Source: Ostrinia nubilalis (lineage: Eukaryota > Arthropoda > Insecta > Lepidoptera > Crambidae). Taken from it: DNA of 64,000 nt. Location: assembly GCF_963855985.1 (NCBI RefSeq), contig NC_087092.1, forward strand, positions 18,104,001 to 18,168,000, read 5' to 3'. This document shows, one piece after another, positions 21,017 to 32,609 of the stretch (the stretch's first letter is position 1; each line of letters starts with the position of its first letter). The position numbers were made by a program, and so were the translations under genes. Under the pieces are notes generated by a model. That model searched no databases, had not been told where the DNA came from, and worked only from the letters and a program-made list of their open reading frames with translations.

Positions 21017-21969
21017 CTGGTGACATGGTTTTTGTGTAACGTAACTGGTGACGTACGGTCTGTGAGGCCGCTACCGTATCAAGACTGTAGCATAGAAACT
21101 AGGTAAGGTAGCATACCACAATCTTTAAAAACAGATTATTAGCATATAGAAGAATTAAATTGAAATAAAATAATAAACTCAAAATATAATTCTTAATGCA
21201 GAACTTGCTGTTAAATTATATGTAGTAATAAAAATCAAAAAACTAGAGATGAGATCGATAATCGCAAATAAAGAAATTTAAATCAACAAATTATAACAAA
21301 ATTAGTATTTTTTATTATAGTTCCAATGATAATCAATTTAAAAAAACCTTTTACACATAGGTAACCTATAATTTTAGAAAACTGGCAGTGGGGAAACTTT
21401 TGTATTTTTTATTGGCTGTCAGGACATTTATTGTTTGGCATAAAAGTGGACCGTCATTTTCAATTTCTGACTGTTTCTCGTCAATTGGTCCTTCATCTTC
21501 AAAAACACTTTCTTTGGCTTCCGAATCATGGTCACTTTGCTCCAGAACGATGTTTTCAGGAACATATTCGGCTTCCGACCCAATTGAGTCTTCCTTTTCC
21601 GCATATTTTTCAACTGGCGAATTTTCAAGTCGTTTCATAAAGTATGGTACTATATTCCCAACTAATGATCCTACGCTTCTTTTTTGGAGTTATTTAAGTA
21701 TCAATTTCAAGTAAAAACTGTAAAAATACGAAAAAACTGTATGAAAAAAATGTCACGTAACTGGTGACATGCGGTCTGAGAGACCGCTGCTGAACTTTAC
21801 ATCGATGTAACTTGCCAATTTGGAGCTGAATGATGCAAATATCCTTATCTACGGCGTAGACACAACTAAACTTGAAGCTACTGAAGCGGTGAAACATTGG
21901 AAGTACGGGGAAGGGGGTGAAACGATGTTTCACTGACGCCGCCCGGCCTGTGAGACCGCTTGTCACCAG
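21017..21969 (-). mobile_element. piggyBac-like element remnant, TTAA-flanked
   Basis: TTAA at 21013-21016 is followed by CTGGTGACAT. At the other end GTCACCAG is followed by TTAA (21970-21973). A subterminal motif GGTCTGTGAGGCCGC occurs inside both ends, and a further direct copy lies near 21753-21795. An acidic ORF with the look of a piggyBac transposase N-terminus sits inside on the minus strand. The flanks CTAGCCT and AGGCTAG are also inverted, so the true termini may lie a few bases outside TTAA. Confidence 0.55.
21366..21638 (-). pseudogene. Acidic N-terminal fragment of a putative piggyBac-like transposase
   Basis: Ninety codons from a true ATG (21636-21638) encode a strongly acidic, Ser/Glu/Asp-rich peptide (MKRLENSPVEKYAEKEDS, later EQSDHDSEAKES and FEDEGPIDEKQ). 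Low-complexity acidic starts are common in piggyBac transposases, and the TTAA flanks agree. The ORF ends after KKYKSF with no sign of the catalytic DDD region or the C-terminal Cys-rich finger, so it is a truncated remnant. Identification depends on context more than on sequence, as acidic regions are poorly diagnostic. Confidence 0.4.
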
Positions 21970-21973
21970 TTAA

Positions 21974-22425
21974 AGGCTAGCTATTGCTAGTGGCACAGCA
22001 CGCGAAGTCATGATTTTAATAACTTATTTTAATGGAAGGAAACTTAACTCCCCACTTATGGCCAATACAAATTGCTTGTTAAAATAGTATTTCCACTGGT
22101 ATGTAATGAACAATCTTTCGTTAGGCGTGGGTCATACGAAGGTACGTGACAATATGCGGCAATAAAACGCCGTGAGTGTGCACTCTGTCACAATTCGTTT
22201 TGTGACTTGTCTGTGGCTAGGACTCGGGGTGAGCTTGCTATACTGGACCTAATAGAGAATGCCACATCTTTCTGAGACCTCTAAATATTGTAGACCTGCA
22301 ATAATATTATGAAACAATGCACTAAACTTCATTTATTCAAGTCTATGATTGGTTTTTGAGAATTGTTCTCTGGATCATTGCTTGCTTTAATTTATCTTCA
22401 GTTTAAATTCAGATTGTATTTAAGT
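21974..22425. other. Gene-free sequence
   Basis: No supported feature between the TTAA-flanked element and the RTE tail. Confidence 0.4.
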
Positions 22426-22435
22426 AATTTCAATA

Positions 22436-22513
22436 TTCAGTGGAATTCAGTGGAAATCCTTGGGGGAGGCCTTTGTCCAGCAGTGGACGTCTTTCGGCTG
22501 AAACGAACAAACG
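22436..22513 (+). mobile_element. Very short RTE-like LINE tail with 10-bp duplication
   Basis: Only the last 78 bp of an RTE-like element are present: CCTTGGGGGAGGCCTTTGTC, the GTGGACGTCTTTCGGCTGA stop region, and ACGAACAAACG tail units. AATTTCAATA at 22426-22435 and 22514-22523 is a 10-bp target duplication. Confidence 0.75.
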
Positions 22514-22535
22514 AATTTCAATAATTTTATCATTC

Positions 22536-22727
22536 ATCATCATCATTTCAGCCATAGGACGTCCACTGCTGAACATAGGCCTCCCCCAATGATTTCCACA
22601 ATGGCCGGTTGGTGGCGGCCTGCATCCAGCGCTTTTCCGCTACCTTTATGAGGTCGTCGGTCCACCTTGCGGATGGACGTCCTACGCTGCGCTTTCCGGT
22701 ACGTGGCCTCCACTCCAGAACCTCCAA
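22536..22727 (-). mobile_element. RTE-like LINE tail, (ATG)n-tailed subfamily
   Basis: Reverse complement of a related RTE 3' end: it encodes a RPxxRWTDDLI-like stretch and ends in GATGATGATG. TTATCATT at 22528-22535 and 22728-22735 may be the target duplication. It lies next to, and faces, the shorter + strand tail. Confidence 0.65.
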
Positions 22728-22735
22728 TTATCATT

Positions 22736-23149
22736 AACCTTCTTTAATACACAGACTGCTCTAATGTATTGTCAAACGATTTAGAACTTTTGACTTCTTA
22801 AGCCCGAGTTACAGTACGTAACAAATTACCTAATAATTACCCAAATTAATTAAAAAAAATACAAAGACCCAAATCGAGGAAAAGTAGGTACCCAATGTCA
22901 CGATTAAATTACATTGGATGGGTAAACAGTGTACCCACTTCTTGTTAAATCAGTACATAAAGTAAATCTTATCAGTGTTGTAAATTTTTCATCCCTTATT
23001 TCAACCTCTTCAAGATTTTTCTTGTGACAAATGATGACTATTCGAGTTCCATTCTATCTAAACTTATTATAATTATTTTAGTGCCATAGAGTATTTTAAA
23101 TAAACAAATTTTAAATTTTACAGTTAGTAAAATGTAACTTGTATTAAAG
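22736..23149. other. Gene-free AT-rich sequence
   Basis: No supported feature. Confidence 0.4.
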
Positions 23150-23308
23150 CCGCGGTGTTATCCGCAGTAAAATATTCTTATCCAGGATGTCAGCTAACTC
23201 CATACCAAATTTTATTAAAATCGCTCCACCCGTTTAGACGTGAAGAAGTAACAAACATACACACTCACACATTAACAAACTTTCGCGTTTTAATATTACT
23301 TAGTGTGA
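23150..23308 (-). mobile_element. Partial Helitron (5' end preserved)
   Basis: On the minus strand the element begins TCACACTAAGTAATATTAAA directly after an A (complement of T at 23309), then AACGCGAAAGTTTG and a CAAATTTTATTAAAATCG-like block. TC after A fits a Helitron start. A CTAG end was not found at the left, so the 3' part is missing or diverged. Confidence 0.45.
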
Positions 23309-23740
23309 TTAGTATGTGTGAAATGTGAACATATTCCCACGTTAATACAGTATATCAAGTAAATTAGGGGTATATTTATCCTTACTGTGTGCCCTTCCAT
23401 TGCGTTAGAAGCCAACAAAAGTTCAAGAGCACCCACCTAGCATTCCGCGCAAAAGATATTCCTACTTTAAATATTTTCCTTCAAGCGTTCCGGATACTTT
23501 CCTTGTCTTCGAGAATTGCTTTAGGATTATTTACCCGCAGTAAAATGATAAGTTATTTGCTTTGGAACGATTTGATGTTTGCGTAAAAAGATTTGTGGAT
23601 TATTATGATTTTGATTTCTTTCTTCAAACGCTTTATTGTTGTATGTCATGGGTTCCACGAACTCATTTGCAAATAAGCCTTTCGCCTTTTTTTTGTATCA
23701 GACTTTGACCCATTGTTTTTTGACCACTTTAACTGATTCC
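23309..23740. other. Gene-free sequence
   Basis: A 65-codon ORF at 23389-23586 has no recognisable features. Confidence 0.35.
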
Positions 23741-23819
23741 GCTCAAAAATACGCCTCTACGACTGACTTTAACTGACACGTACACGAGAATTTCTCTAGC
23801 CTCTTACAAACAAGACGCG

Positions 23820-24087
23820 TGTACTCGTACCTACCTACACTCTTCTTGACTCTTGCCAGAGTGGTCGTGGTCGTCACACCGGGCCATTCCTCCCGCACTG
23901 CAGCCTTTCTTGTGCACTCGTGGAGTAGACCATTGAGTGCGGTTTTGACCTGGTCAGTCCAGCGCATGGGCGACTTGCCGCGCGATCTTGTGCCCTCAAC
24001 CTTCCCCTGCACAAGTCGTTCAACAGAAGCGACGTCTCCACGTGTATAGCCAAAGATCCCATCCCATCTATACGTCGAAAGTGGCAT
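23820..24087 (-). mobile_element. Non-LTR retrotransposon C-terminal fragment (GKSPMRWTDQ type)
   Basis: The minus strand encodes WDGIFGYTRGD, SRGKSPMRWTDQ, LHECTRKAAVREEW and a Thr run near the stop. This is the post-reverse-transcriptase tail of a LINE family distinct from the AGHIARR-type RTE copies nearby. The reading frame is open over about 90 codons but lacks every catalytic motif. Confidence 0.5.
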
Positions 24088-24312
24088 TGATAAGATCGTT
24101 ATTAATATTGACGTATGAACCCTTTCGTATCAAGTAAACACACGCCTCAATTTGCCTGTTTGGATCTATTGAAAGGCGCCGTATTTCACAGATACGTCGT
24201 AATTCAATAGCTCTCGGGTTGAGGGAGATATTGTATTGAGGTTAATATTATCTAAAGAGTAGATATCAAATGGAGAATAAGTAGCAAAATTTTGAACCAT
24301 TAAACATGATTA

Positions 24313-24537
24313 ATGAGGCAGATAGCTCGTAGAGGCCGCTGGGGCAGGAGAGTTCTTGAGTGGCGACCACGAGCCGGAAGACGTAGCGTGGGCAGGCCTC
24401 CCACTAGGTGGACCGACGATCTGGTGAAGGTCGCGGGAGGAGCCTGGATGCGAGCGGCGCAGGACCAGTCTTTGTGAAAATCCTTGGGGGAGGCCTTTGT
24501 CCAGCAGTGGACGTCTTTCGGCTGAAACGAACGAACG
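24313..24537 (+). mobile_element. RTE-like LINE tail with 11-bp duplication
   Basis: A 225-bp 5'-truncated copy encoding GRWGRRVLEWRPRAGRR-like residues and RWTDDLVKVAGGAW, then the 3' end with ACGAACGAACG. AAACATGATTA occurs at 24302-24312 and 24538-24548 as an exact 11-bp target duplication. Confidence 0.85.
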
Positions 24538-24825
24538 AAACATGATTAGTACACGAATATAATATAGTTTTTCTCAGTCACATTTATTGTCCTGAAGCGG
24601 TATTAGTCCGGATATGGCCTATTTTGAAATTCTGCCTGATAAAGTTAATCGGTCTTTAATTGGATGAATGTACCCACGCAGTAAAACCGGGTTGGAAGTA
24701 GTGTTGGTTGTATCACGATGAGGATAACGATATTTTTTAAATGTTCACAAAGTTGCCGGGTTCGTTTTTAAACGATAGAAACGAACAGTTATTAGAGTTT
24801 CATGAAAATACATTTCAACTTATTT

Positions 24826-25625
24826 TTTTATTTTTTTTTATGTGATAGGAGGCAAACGAGCAGACGGATCACCTGATGGTAAGTGATTACCGTCGCCCAT
24901 AGACACCCGCAGACCCAGGGGCGTTACAGGTGCGTTGCCGGCCTTTAAGGTAAAGATACGCTCTCCTCTTGAAAGCTTGCAGGTCGTATCCGTCCGGAAA
25001 CACCGCAGACGACAGTCCATTCCACAGTAGAGAAACGTACTGTTGTGGACTGCCAACCATCTAAGTGATGGGGGTGGAAGTGCTGTCGGGTAGATCGGTG
25101 GCGAAAAGTGGCGGCAGGAATAAGTCCGGATAATTCTTCGGAGCACTAAGGGGTCAAGCCGATCCGAAATGTCCTGGCAGTCAACGATTCGAGCTGCTCT
25201 CCGTTCAATGCGGTCCAGAGGGAGAAGCTGGTACTGGGGCGCACCTGCCCAAAGATGAGAACAGTATTCCATATGAGGCCGAACCTGCGCATTTTAAAGT
25301 TGCAGACGATGGGCTGGAGTGAAATACCGTCTCGATCTATTGAGCACACCAAGCTTCTTCGAGCCTAATTTAGCCTTACCCTCTAAATGACCACGGAACT
25401 GGACTTCGCTCGATATATCGACACCAAGTATTCCGAGATATTGGCTGAGGCAGTTAGGGGAGTGCTCTCGAGACAGCGGGATACGAGATACGACAAACGG
25501 CAACTTTTTGGCGGTGAACGCGCAAACTTGTGTCTTTGTAGGGTTAAATTGGACCAAATTGCGTCGACCCCCGAAAATTGATTTTTGTAACCATCTATTT
25601 TGAGAAGCTAAGTAAAACACATAAT
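24826..25625 (-). mobile_element. Jockey/CR1-like LINE, 3' part with frameshifts
   Basis: On the minus strand: FNPTKTQVCAFTAKK (about 25540), YLGILGVDISSEVQFRGHLE, LGVLNRSRRYFTP, then in another frame VRPHMEYCSHLWAGAPQYQL and IERRAARIVD, then AFKRRAYLYLKGRQRTCNA ending GVYGRR-stop near 24890. These are the hallmark C-terminal blocks of jockey/BS-like reverse transcriptases in Lepidoptera. At least two frame changes break the ORF, and the polymerase core upstream is missing. The 3' end is A-rich (T-rich as written). Confidence 0.75.
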
Positions 25626-25771
25626 AAGTACTTATTTCAGTAAAAATAAATAAGTTCAGTTTGGCATGGCATACTCGTATCTACTTGCTAGTGCATCAAA
25701 CAATTTTGAAAGTACAAGATGGAAGACATAAATAATTTATTTGCATAGAGTTTTAAAAAATCCTGAAATAT

Positions 25772-26289
25772 ACTCAACATCAAATAAACCGCACCTTCCG
25801 CGACGCGAACTTTAACGATTTTCTTCTGACACAATCATGGTGCCCCAACAATATTGGTGTTATTTGAAAGCCTAATAAATATCCTTAAAGAAAACCACAT
25901 TTAATTTCTTAATAAATGATTAACATATACCATAAATGTGACTTGAAAAAATACCTCACTTTGGGCCCACCTATGGGATCAATTAGACCAATTTTTATGG
26001 TTATAAAACGAAATAATGATCTCACGTGTCCTCTTTAACAGATTGATAGCGATTAATCCCAACTTAACAGTTTTATAGCCATAAAAGTTGGCTTTAGCGT
26101 AACTACCTATTTTTTGAAGAAGTGACTCTGGAACCTTCTAAAGACACATTTTTGGGGTAAAAACCTTTCCTTTAATGAAATGAAGGTTAGAACTAGGCTT
26201 TTAAATGGTGCCAATATTGGTGGGAAGTGGGGATGCATACGTTTGAAAATGCTTGTCGCGGGAGGTGCGATTTATTTGATGTCGAGTGT
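25772..26289. mobile_element. Non-autonomous DNA transposon with about 38-bp terminal inverted repeats
   Basis: The left end ACTCAACATCAAATAAACCG and right end ATTTATTTGATGTCGAGTGT are inverted repeats over about 38 bp (CGCACCTYCCGCGAC shared further in). A second inverted block (CCAACAATATTGGTG against CCAATATTGGTGGG) lies inside both ends. There is no ORF and no clear target duplication, so the superfamily is open. Confidence 0.6.
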
Positions 26290-26290
26290 A

Positions 26291-27550
26291 TTTTCAGAAT
26301 AGTTCCAGTACCAGCGAATCGAGACACAATAGAAATAAATTGTTTCCGCGGTCTCATGCGACCACTTACGGTTCTACGAGTTAATTTACTTTTCATCAGT
26401 GACTAGACTACTAAGAAGTAATTTCTTGCTATCGATAAACAAAATATCGATGTTTCGACATCACTATGAGAAGGTCGCATAATTAGCTAATTAAGACGCG
26501 ATCAGAGCCGGGCGAGGCTTTATTACAGCTGCCAGTGGGATCTTCCTAAATCACTATGACGCTACAGAAATATGGTTTGTTTACGTTTGCATACTGTATG
26601 CCTACCCTCGTAAAGAGAAGAATGTATCTTATCCTGCAATAGGTCTAGAGTTCATACCTAAATTGATATGATATTGATAACTTTAATAATACTTACTCGT
26701 ATTAGAATTTAACAAGTTCCATCAGTTCCATGGTGTTGAGTGACATGCTTTAGTAATTTGCGTTCACACAGTTGCATTTTTTTTTTCTGATTCTATTTAT
26801 TCTTTATTGAATATCCATTTTATTATATGTTTTATTGCAAAATATCAAATATTATGCCCATCGTTTGTACCCACAGAAATGTAAACATTCAAATCATTAA
26901 TTCAAAATAATATTGAAAGTTCTATGTTTGCGAATTTTGGGGCAAATCAACCTTACACAGTTCTCCAGAAAATAAATCTGAAAGCCGGCTTTTAAACGAA
27001 ATAAAATTATTTTGCGGGAATGAGGTATTTTATTCCACACCGGACGTTTCATCAGTCGGAATGGATAAAAAACATTTGCGAACAAATAGTTAACCATCAG
27101 TAAAAAACAGTATGCCAAATTGCGACACGAAAATGTCACGAAAAATCCAAAATGGAACGTGTTTTACCAATAAACTATCGAGATAGAGTTTCAGGATTGC
27201 ACTTTTAAATTGACTCGTCCTAACGCAGCGCCAACAAAATGCGATTGTAGCAAATTTTCGGTAGAAGCACGCCGCAGGCAGAGTTCAGGCCACTTTTAGT
27301 GCCATGCACTATTTTATGGAGACTTATCGGAATATTTACACGTAAATGTAACACTTCATAGTTAAGGTAGCCACTATGCTTTGTAAATTGCCAAATCGTT
27401 AAGTTTATTGCATTAACATAAAACTTTTATTGAAAATTGTGTGTTTGTTCCGGCGTTTCTTCTCAGCACTTGTCATATTGTTTGCGCTGGTAGGGCCCAA
27501 AAGATAAGGAGACATGTAAAGTGCCCCATAAGGGCTACCTTTTCTTTTTT
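26291..27550. other. Gene-free sequence
   Basis: No supported exon, RNA or transposon terminus. Short minus-strand ORFs lack domain-like content. Confidence 0.4.
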
Positions 27551-27615
27551 TATATTTGACGTTCAAAAGTGCCACTTGTGGTCTAAACTGAATAAATATT
27601 TTTGATTTGATTTGT
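27551..27615 (+). mobile_element. Short LINE 3' tail
   Basis: GACGTTCAAAAGTGCCACTT, then GAATAAATATTTTTGATTTGATTTG. This resembles the terminal sequence of a common lepidopteran LINE with a GATTT-repeat tail. Only about 65 bp remain. Confidence 0.45.
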
Positions 27616-28452
27616 AAATATTTCCTATTAACTTAATATGGGTATGTGAAGATAGTTTTTATGAAGACTCTAATCTCATTGCCGATGGAATGGAAGGTAC
27701 CGTAAATTTTAATAAGCCTGGAAATAGGCGCAATTGAGTCTAAAATTGGGTGATTCAATTTAGGCTTCCAGAGCTTATGAATGGCGAATGAAGCTGCTGC
27801 TGCCGAGACGAAGCCTGGTGAACTAGTTTTTGAACGTATGACGTGCTCCACTTCTCGAAAATAGGTACAGATTATTAATAAAAAAATATTATCTTCTAAG
27901 AATGAAATGAATGGCATTGGATTTTGGAGATTATGTAGAATCTTGCTTACAATTTTCACAATTGTTTTTCAGAAGGATTTGAAATTTGTGTCTGTATTTT
28001 GTACATAATAGCTTTGGTAGTATGTAAGAAACCTGAAGTTCGTCAATTTAATCAACTTAAAGAGTTATTGTGCTGGCAAGCAATTAATTAATATTATAGG
28101 AATTGGCCATTTCTAAATAAAATAACAGATCGGTGCTTTTCTCGAGGAAATGTATTTCCCAAAGTTGTTCAAACTCGATAAGTTTTCAATTTATCACGAA
28201 TTCTCCAACGGACCTTGAAGCGAGTGCGAATAGGATTGGTGGATGATAAACGATGGGCCTGGCGGCCGCAGGGTGCGGTAATCGAGCTTAGCACAGCTCG
28301 GGAGGTACTGATCTACTTTGCAAACCCCTTTCTTTCGATCGTGTCTTTTCTCTCTCCTTCGTGTCAATATCTACTAGTGAGTAAAAGAGGCGGCCATAAC
28401 TGAATTAAGTGAAAATCGGTTCGCGGAGCACGCTTTCTGGGCTAGATTTGTT
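27616..28452. other. Gene-free sequence
   Basis: Nothing supported. ORFs at 27633-27959 (-) and 28215-28403 (+) are unremarkable. Confidence 0.35.
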
Positions 28453-28453
28453 T

Positions 28454-28870
28454 TCAACCGACTTCAAAAAAGGAGGAGGTTCTCAATTCGACCCGTATGT
28501 TTTTTTTTTTTTTTCTATGTTTGTTACGCGATAACTCCGCCAATTATGAACCGATTTGAACAAATCTTTTTTCGGCGTATAGGTAATACCTCAAGGGTGG
28601 TCCCATTTAAATTTAATAATAGAAAAAACAACCCCCAAGGGTGGAAAATTGGGGATGAACTTTTTTATACGCAATATCTCCGCCGATTATAAATCAATTT
28701 GAACGATTATTTTTTTGTTGAATAGGTATTATCTAAAGGGTGGTTTCATGCGAATTTGAAGAAAATATTTCACCCCCAAGGGTGGAAAATTGGGGATGAA
28801 CTTTTTTATACGCAATATTTTTAATTTTTAGCTTTTTTTGTGTTCACGCATTTGAAGTCGGTTTTATTTT
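28454..28870 (+). repeat. Interspersed repeat starting CAACCGACTTCAAAAAAGG (copy B)
   Basis: Very similar to copy A (8964-9462) over the first 350 bp, and more complete: it ends in TTTGAAGTCGGTTTTA, the inverted form of its start. Internal units with CCAAGGGTGGAAAATTGGGG repeat about every 140 bp. No coding capacity. Confidence 0.6.
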
Positions 28871-29608
28871 TTTTAAAAGTTAATTATTGCATTTCGTTTT
28901 CATTCGTCAGGTTCATAATACCAACCCATTTGGCAACTGTATGTATTATGTTCAGTATTCCTGAATTAAAATAATTATATTAGAGCAGCATTTGAATTAA
29001 AAGCAGTGTTCAGGATCAACAGGTTCACTTAACTTTACATTCTACTATTACTAATAACGACGAGACTTTATTATCTTGAATTTTTGGATATAATTCTGAA
29101 AAAACTCATGTTAATATTTGCCGATTTCAGTAAGTGCCCACTTGCACTTAGTTTTTTCCTTTGTAGATCGTTTTATTATTTAAATATCCTTCTTTTCGTT
29201 TATGATTTGAGAGTCTTTTATTAACTACTATAGTAGCTTTTAGCATTCAATATAAGACCTCTAAAGGCTCCTCCACATTTTCTGCCGCCCAGTGATCCCT
29301 TTTCACAAGTGTTTATAGTCAGGTGGCTGGAGTGGATACTGTGTTTACGTAATTTTCTTCTTGTTTGTTCGCTGATAGCTTTCCTCCTCCATTTTTTATT
29401 TGGGCACGCTTTAGAATTTTATAAGACCGTGTGCACCACTCGAAAATCCATTTAACTTTCCATTTAAATCTTTAGGAGAGAAAACGAAATTGTTTTCAGT
29501 TATTTAATTATAAATAATTAAATTCTGGCGCCAGTGGCCAAATGCAAACTTGGCGAAATTGGATAATTGAACATAATTGAACATTGACATAAAGATAATA
29601 AGAATTAT
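28871..29608. other. Gene-free sequence
   Basis: AT-rich, nothing supported. Confidence 0.35.
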
Positions 29609-29715
29609 GCCCGTTTTCACCATTAATCCCTAATTTTTAAGACCCCTATGAAAACAAAATTCTTGTTATGTGTTACCATGGGGAGCACTTAAAAATTAGG
29701 GATATGAAAACGGGT
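29609..29715. mobile_element. Small MITE (about 107 bp)
   Basis: CCCGTTTTCACC and CCCTAATTTTTAAG at the left are matched in reverse complement at the right (CTTAAAAATTAGGG, then TGAAAACGGG). There is no ORF and the target duplication is unclear. Confidence 0.55.
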
Positions 29716-31351
29716 ATTAGCTTCATCTAATGACACCTAACTAAGTTAGGCTAACTTAGTATCATATTTACTGCAAAGAGGACATAGCCAGCCAATTTGT
29801 AACATTATTAAGTACACAGATGTTCTTCAAAAGTAGGTACAAAGTAGTAGTAGGTCCGGAAACAGGTCGTCGCGTTTTGTTCACGACACGTCGCAATGTA
29901 ACTAGTGCTCAAGAGTTCCAAATGAGATTCGAGTCGTAAAGTTGAAAGGCAACAATGTATGTTCTTGTCCTACACTGAGAATGGGTGCTAAATCAGCCAA
30001 GAGTGGACTATCCTCGCAAGCAGATTATACTTAGTATCCCACTATAAGTCGACAAAAAATTAACAATAACATTTTCAAATTTTAATTTACTTCATTGGTA
30101 TTTAGCAAAATAATTACATTGAAAAATATTCAAGGAAGGAAAAAATAACGGCAGATTAACAGATAAGGTGAGAAAAATATTAGGAAAAAACAATGTCAAT
30201 AATTTTCTTTGAACTTTTTAACAAATTCCAAACCTATCCATCATGAAAGTCGTTTCTAACAAAATCGTTTGTGACAGATGTTTTAAAAAATATGACCGAT
30301 TACTGCTTAGTAAATTTTATCAAAGATATTTTTCCAACTTCATTAGCACTTTCAACATAGGTAACTAAGTAAAGCTCTTTGAAAAATTAACTTCGTTTCT
30401 CCGCGGGGTATCGACTAGCACCGGCATCGGACCAGCTTCGTTAGCGGACATTGAGCCACGCTCACCTAGATATTAGAAAAGTTAAATACGAAAAATTTTA
30501 TACGATCTCTAACGTGCTGCACAAGTAAATAACTAATCTCATTCACTCTCTCCCTCAGGTGTTAAATTATCGAATTATACCACTGATATTCTGCTCCCAA
30601 CAGCAACCAAGGTAGCGCTGAACCGCAACCGTATTTAGTTGCTTAGCTATCAAAGAAAATATTAATAACGTTGATTAATATTACGTTATACAGATTAATT
30701 TCACTAATGAAGTATTCAGTCACCAAAATTAATCGTCAAAAGTACCAAATATGTACCTCATTATTCGTGGATGAAATATTATTATCTGCTTTCCACCTCG
30801 TCTAATCATTAAATCCGATTATTATGTTTCCCCGAATCGTTAATTAGCAAGACATATAGATGCACACTTCGTAGAATGATACCTATCGTTATATCAAAGC
30901 TTCTACCTATAGCTCTAGAGAGAAAGAGATATATGTGTACCGAATCCATAGAAATCATAATTATTACAGAACACGGCCTAATTTTATTTCCTCTTATTAA
31001 TAAAACATTTTCGAAATCAACAACAATATGTAATGACATCAGATATCGTTACACAGTTTAATATTGCTTAATGATGTGTTGCATAATCACATATCAAAGA
31101 GTGTCAACACAAAGTCAGAATTACAATTGGATCGGAAATTGGAATGCTTTAATTTTGTCGCGGAATTTCGAAATAAGCCAAATATTGAAGTGTTTGGCGA
31201 TGTAGCAAAACTGTTTTTTTTTTCAACATAATCCTGTTGTCTCTTTAAAGTATCACATAAAGCCGATTTCATCGGTTGTCGTGGTGTACAAGTATAGCGG
31301 GGACAAGCTTGTTTGTAGTTATAACTTATACTTGTGTTTATTATCTATTTA
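29716..31351. other. Gene-free sequence
   Basis: No supported feature. Overlapping ORFs of 60-80 codons around 30.8-31.3 kb on both strands look random. Confidence 0.35.
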
Positions 31352-31562
31352 CTAGCTTTCCGCCCGCGGCTTCGCCCCCGCGGTATTTTGTCTGTCACAG
31401 AAAAACTATATCGCGCGCGTCCCTGTTTCAAAAACCGGGATCAAAACTATCCTATGTCCTTTCCCGGGACTCAAACTATCTCATACCAAATTTCATCAAA
31501 ATCGGTTCAGTGGTTTAGGCGTAAAAGCAAGACAGACAGACAAACAGTTACTTTCGCATTTA

Positions 31563-32609
31563 TCTTCTATACTTATAATAAATCTGTAGAGAGGTCAATT
31601 CTGTACATGAAATATATTTTCAAAATAACAAATAATCAGGGGGTGATTAGTGATCGATACTGATGCCAAAAATGCAATCAGTAAAATTTTTGTCTGTCTG
31701 TCTGTCTGTATGTTCCTTATAGAAACAAAAACCACTTGACGGATTTTAACGAAACTTGGTACAATTATTCTTCATACTCCTGGGCAGGTTATAGGATACT
31801 TAGGAATTCCCACGGGAACGGGAATTAGCGGGAAAATCCTTTTGTACGAAAAATCTAAACCGCTTAAGTTAGACTCTTGAAATTTAGCATGCAGGTACCT
31901 TAGTAAACTTAAAGCTTAGTTACAACAGGATATTGCAAAATTCCCACGGGAACGGGAGTTAGCGGGAAAAAACATTTGTATGAAAAAATCTAAACCGCGT
32001 AATATAGACTCTTGAAATTTGGCATGCAGGTACCTTAGTAAACTTAAAGCTTAGTTACAACAGGATATTGCAAAATTCCCCCGGGAACGGGAGTTAGCGG
32101 GAAAAAACATTTGTATGAAAAAATCTAAACCGCGTAAGATAGACTCTTGAAATTTGGCATGCAGGTACCTTAGTAAACTTAAAGCTTAGTTACAACAGGA
32201 TATTGCAAAATTCCCACGGGAACGGGAGTTAGCGGGAAAAAACATTTGTATGAAAAAATCTAAACCGCGTAAGATAGATTCTTGAAATTTGGCATGCAGG
32301 TACCTTAGTAAACTTAAAGCGTAGTTACAACAGGATATTGCAAAATTCCCACGGGAACGGGAGTTAGCGGGAAAAAACATTTGTATGAAAAAATCTAAAC
32401 CGCGTAAGATAGACTCTTGAAATTTGGCATGCAGGTACCTTAGTAAACTTAAAGCTTAGTTACAACAGGATATTGCAAAATTCTCACGGGAACGAGAGTT
32501 AGCGGGAAAAATCATTTGTATGAAAAAATCTGAACCGCGTACGATAGATGAAGGGGGGGGGGGGGGGTAAAACGAAATCCACGCGCACGAAGTCGCGGGC
32601 GGCCGCTAG
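31563..32609 (+). mobile_element. Helitron carrying a 135-bp tandem array, nested in another Helitron
   Basis: Begins TCTTCTATACTTATAAT after an A (31562) and ends CGCGGGCGGCCGCTAG before a T (32610), with a GC-rich palindrome next to the terminal CTAG. There is no target duplication, as expected for Helitrons. No Rep/helicase coding is present. The start could instead be the TC at 31566, which changes the host length by only 3 bp. Confidence 0.75.
31807..32545 (+). repeat. Tandem array, five to six 135-bp units
   Basis: The marker TTCCCACGGGAACGGGA recurs at about 31807, 31941, 32076 (C variant), 32211, 32346 and 32481 (T variant), spacing 134-135 bp. Units share GGCATGCAGGTACCTTAGTA and GTTACAACAGGATATTGCA. 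The first and last units are the most diverged. A run of about 16 G follows near 32552-32567. This is an internal minisatellite of the Helitron, not a CRISPR array. Confidence 0.9.

Noticed and set aside
31807..32545. CRISPR-like regular repeats
   Set aside because: Units are contiguous 135-bp tandem copies without spacers and lie within a Helitron in an animal genome.
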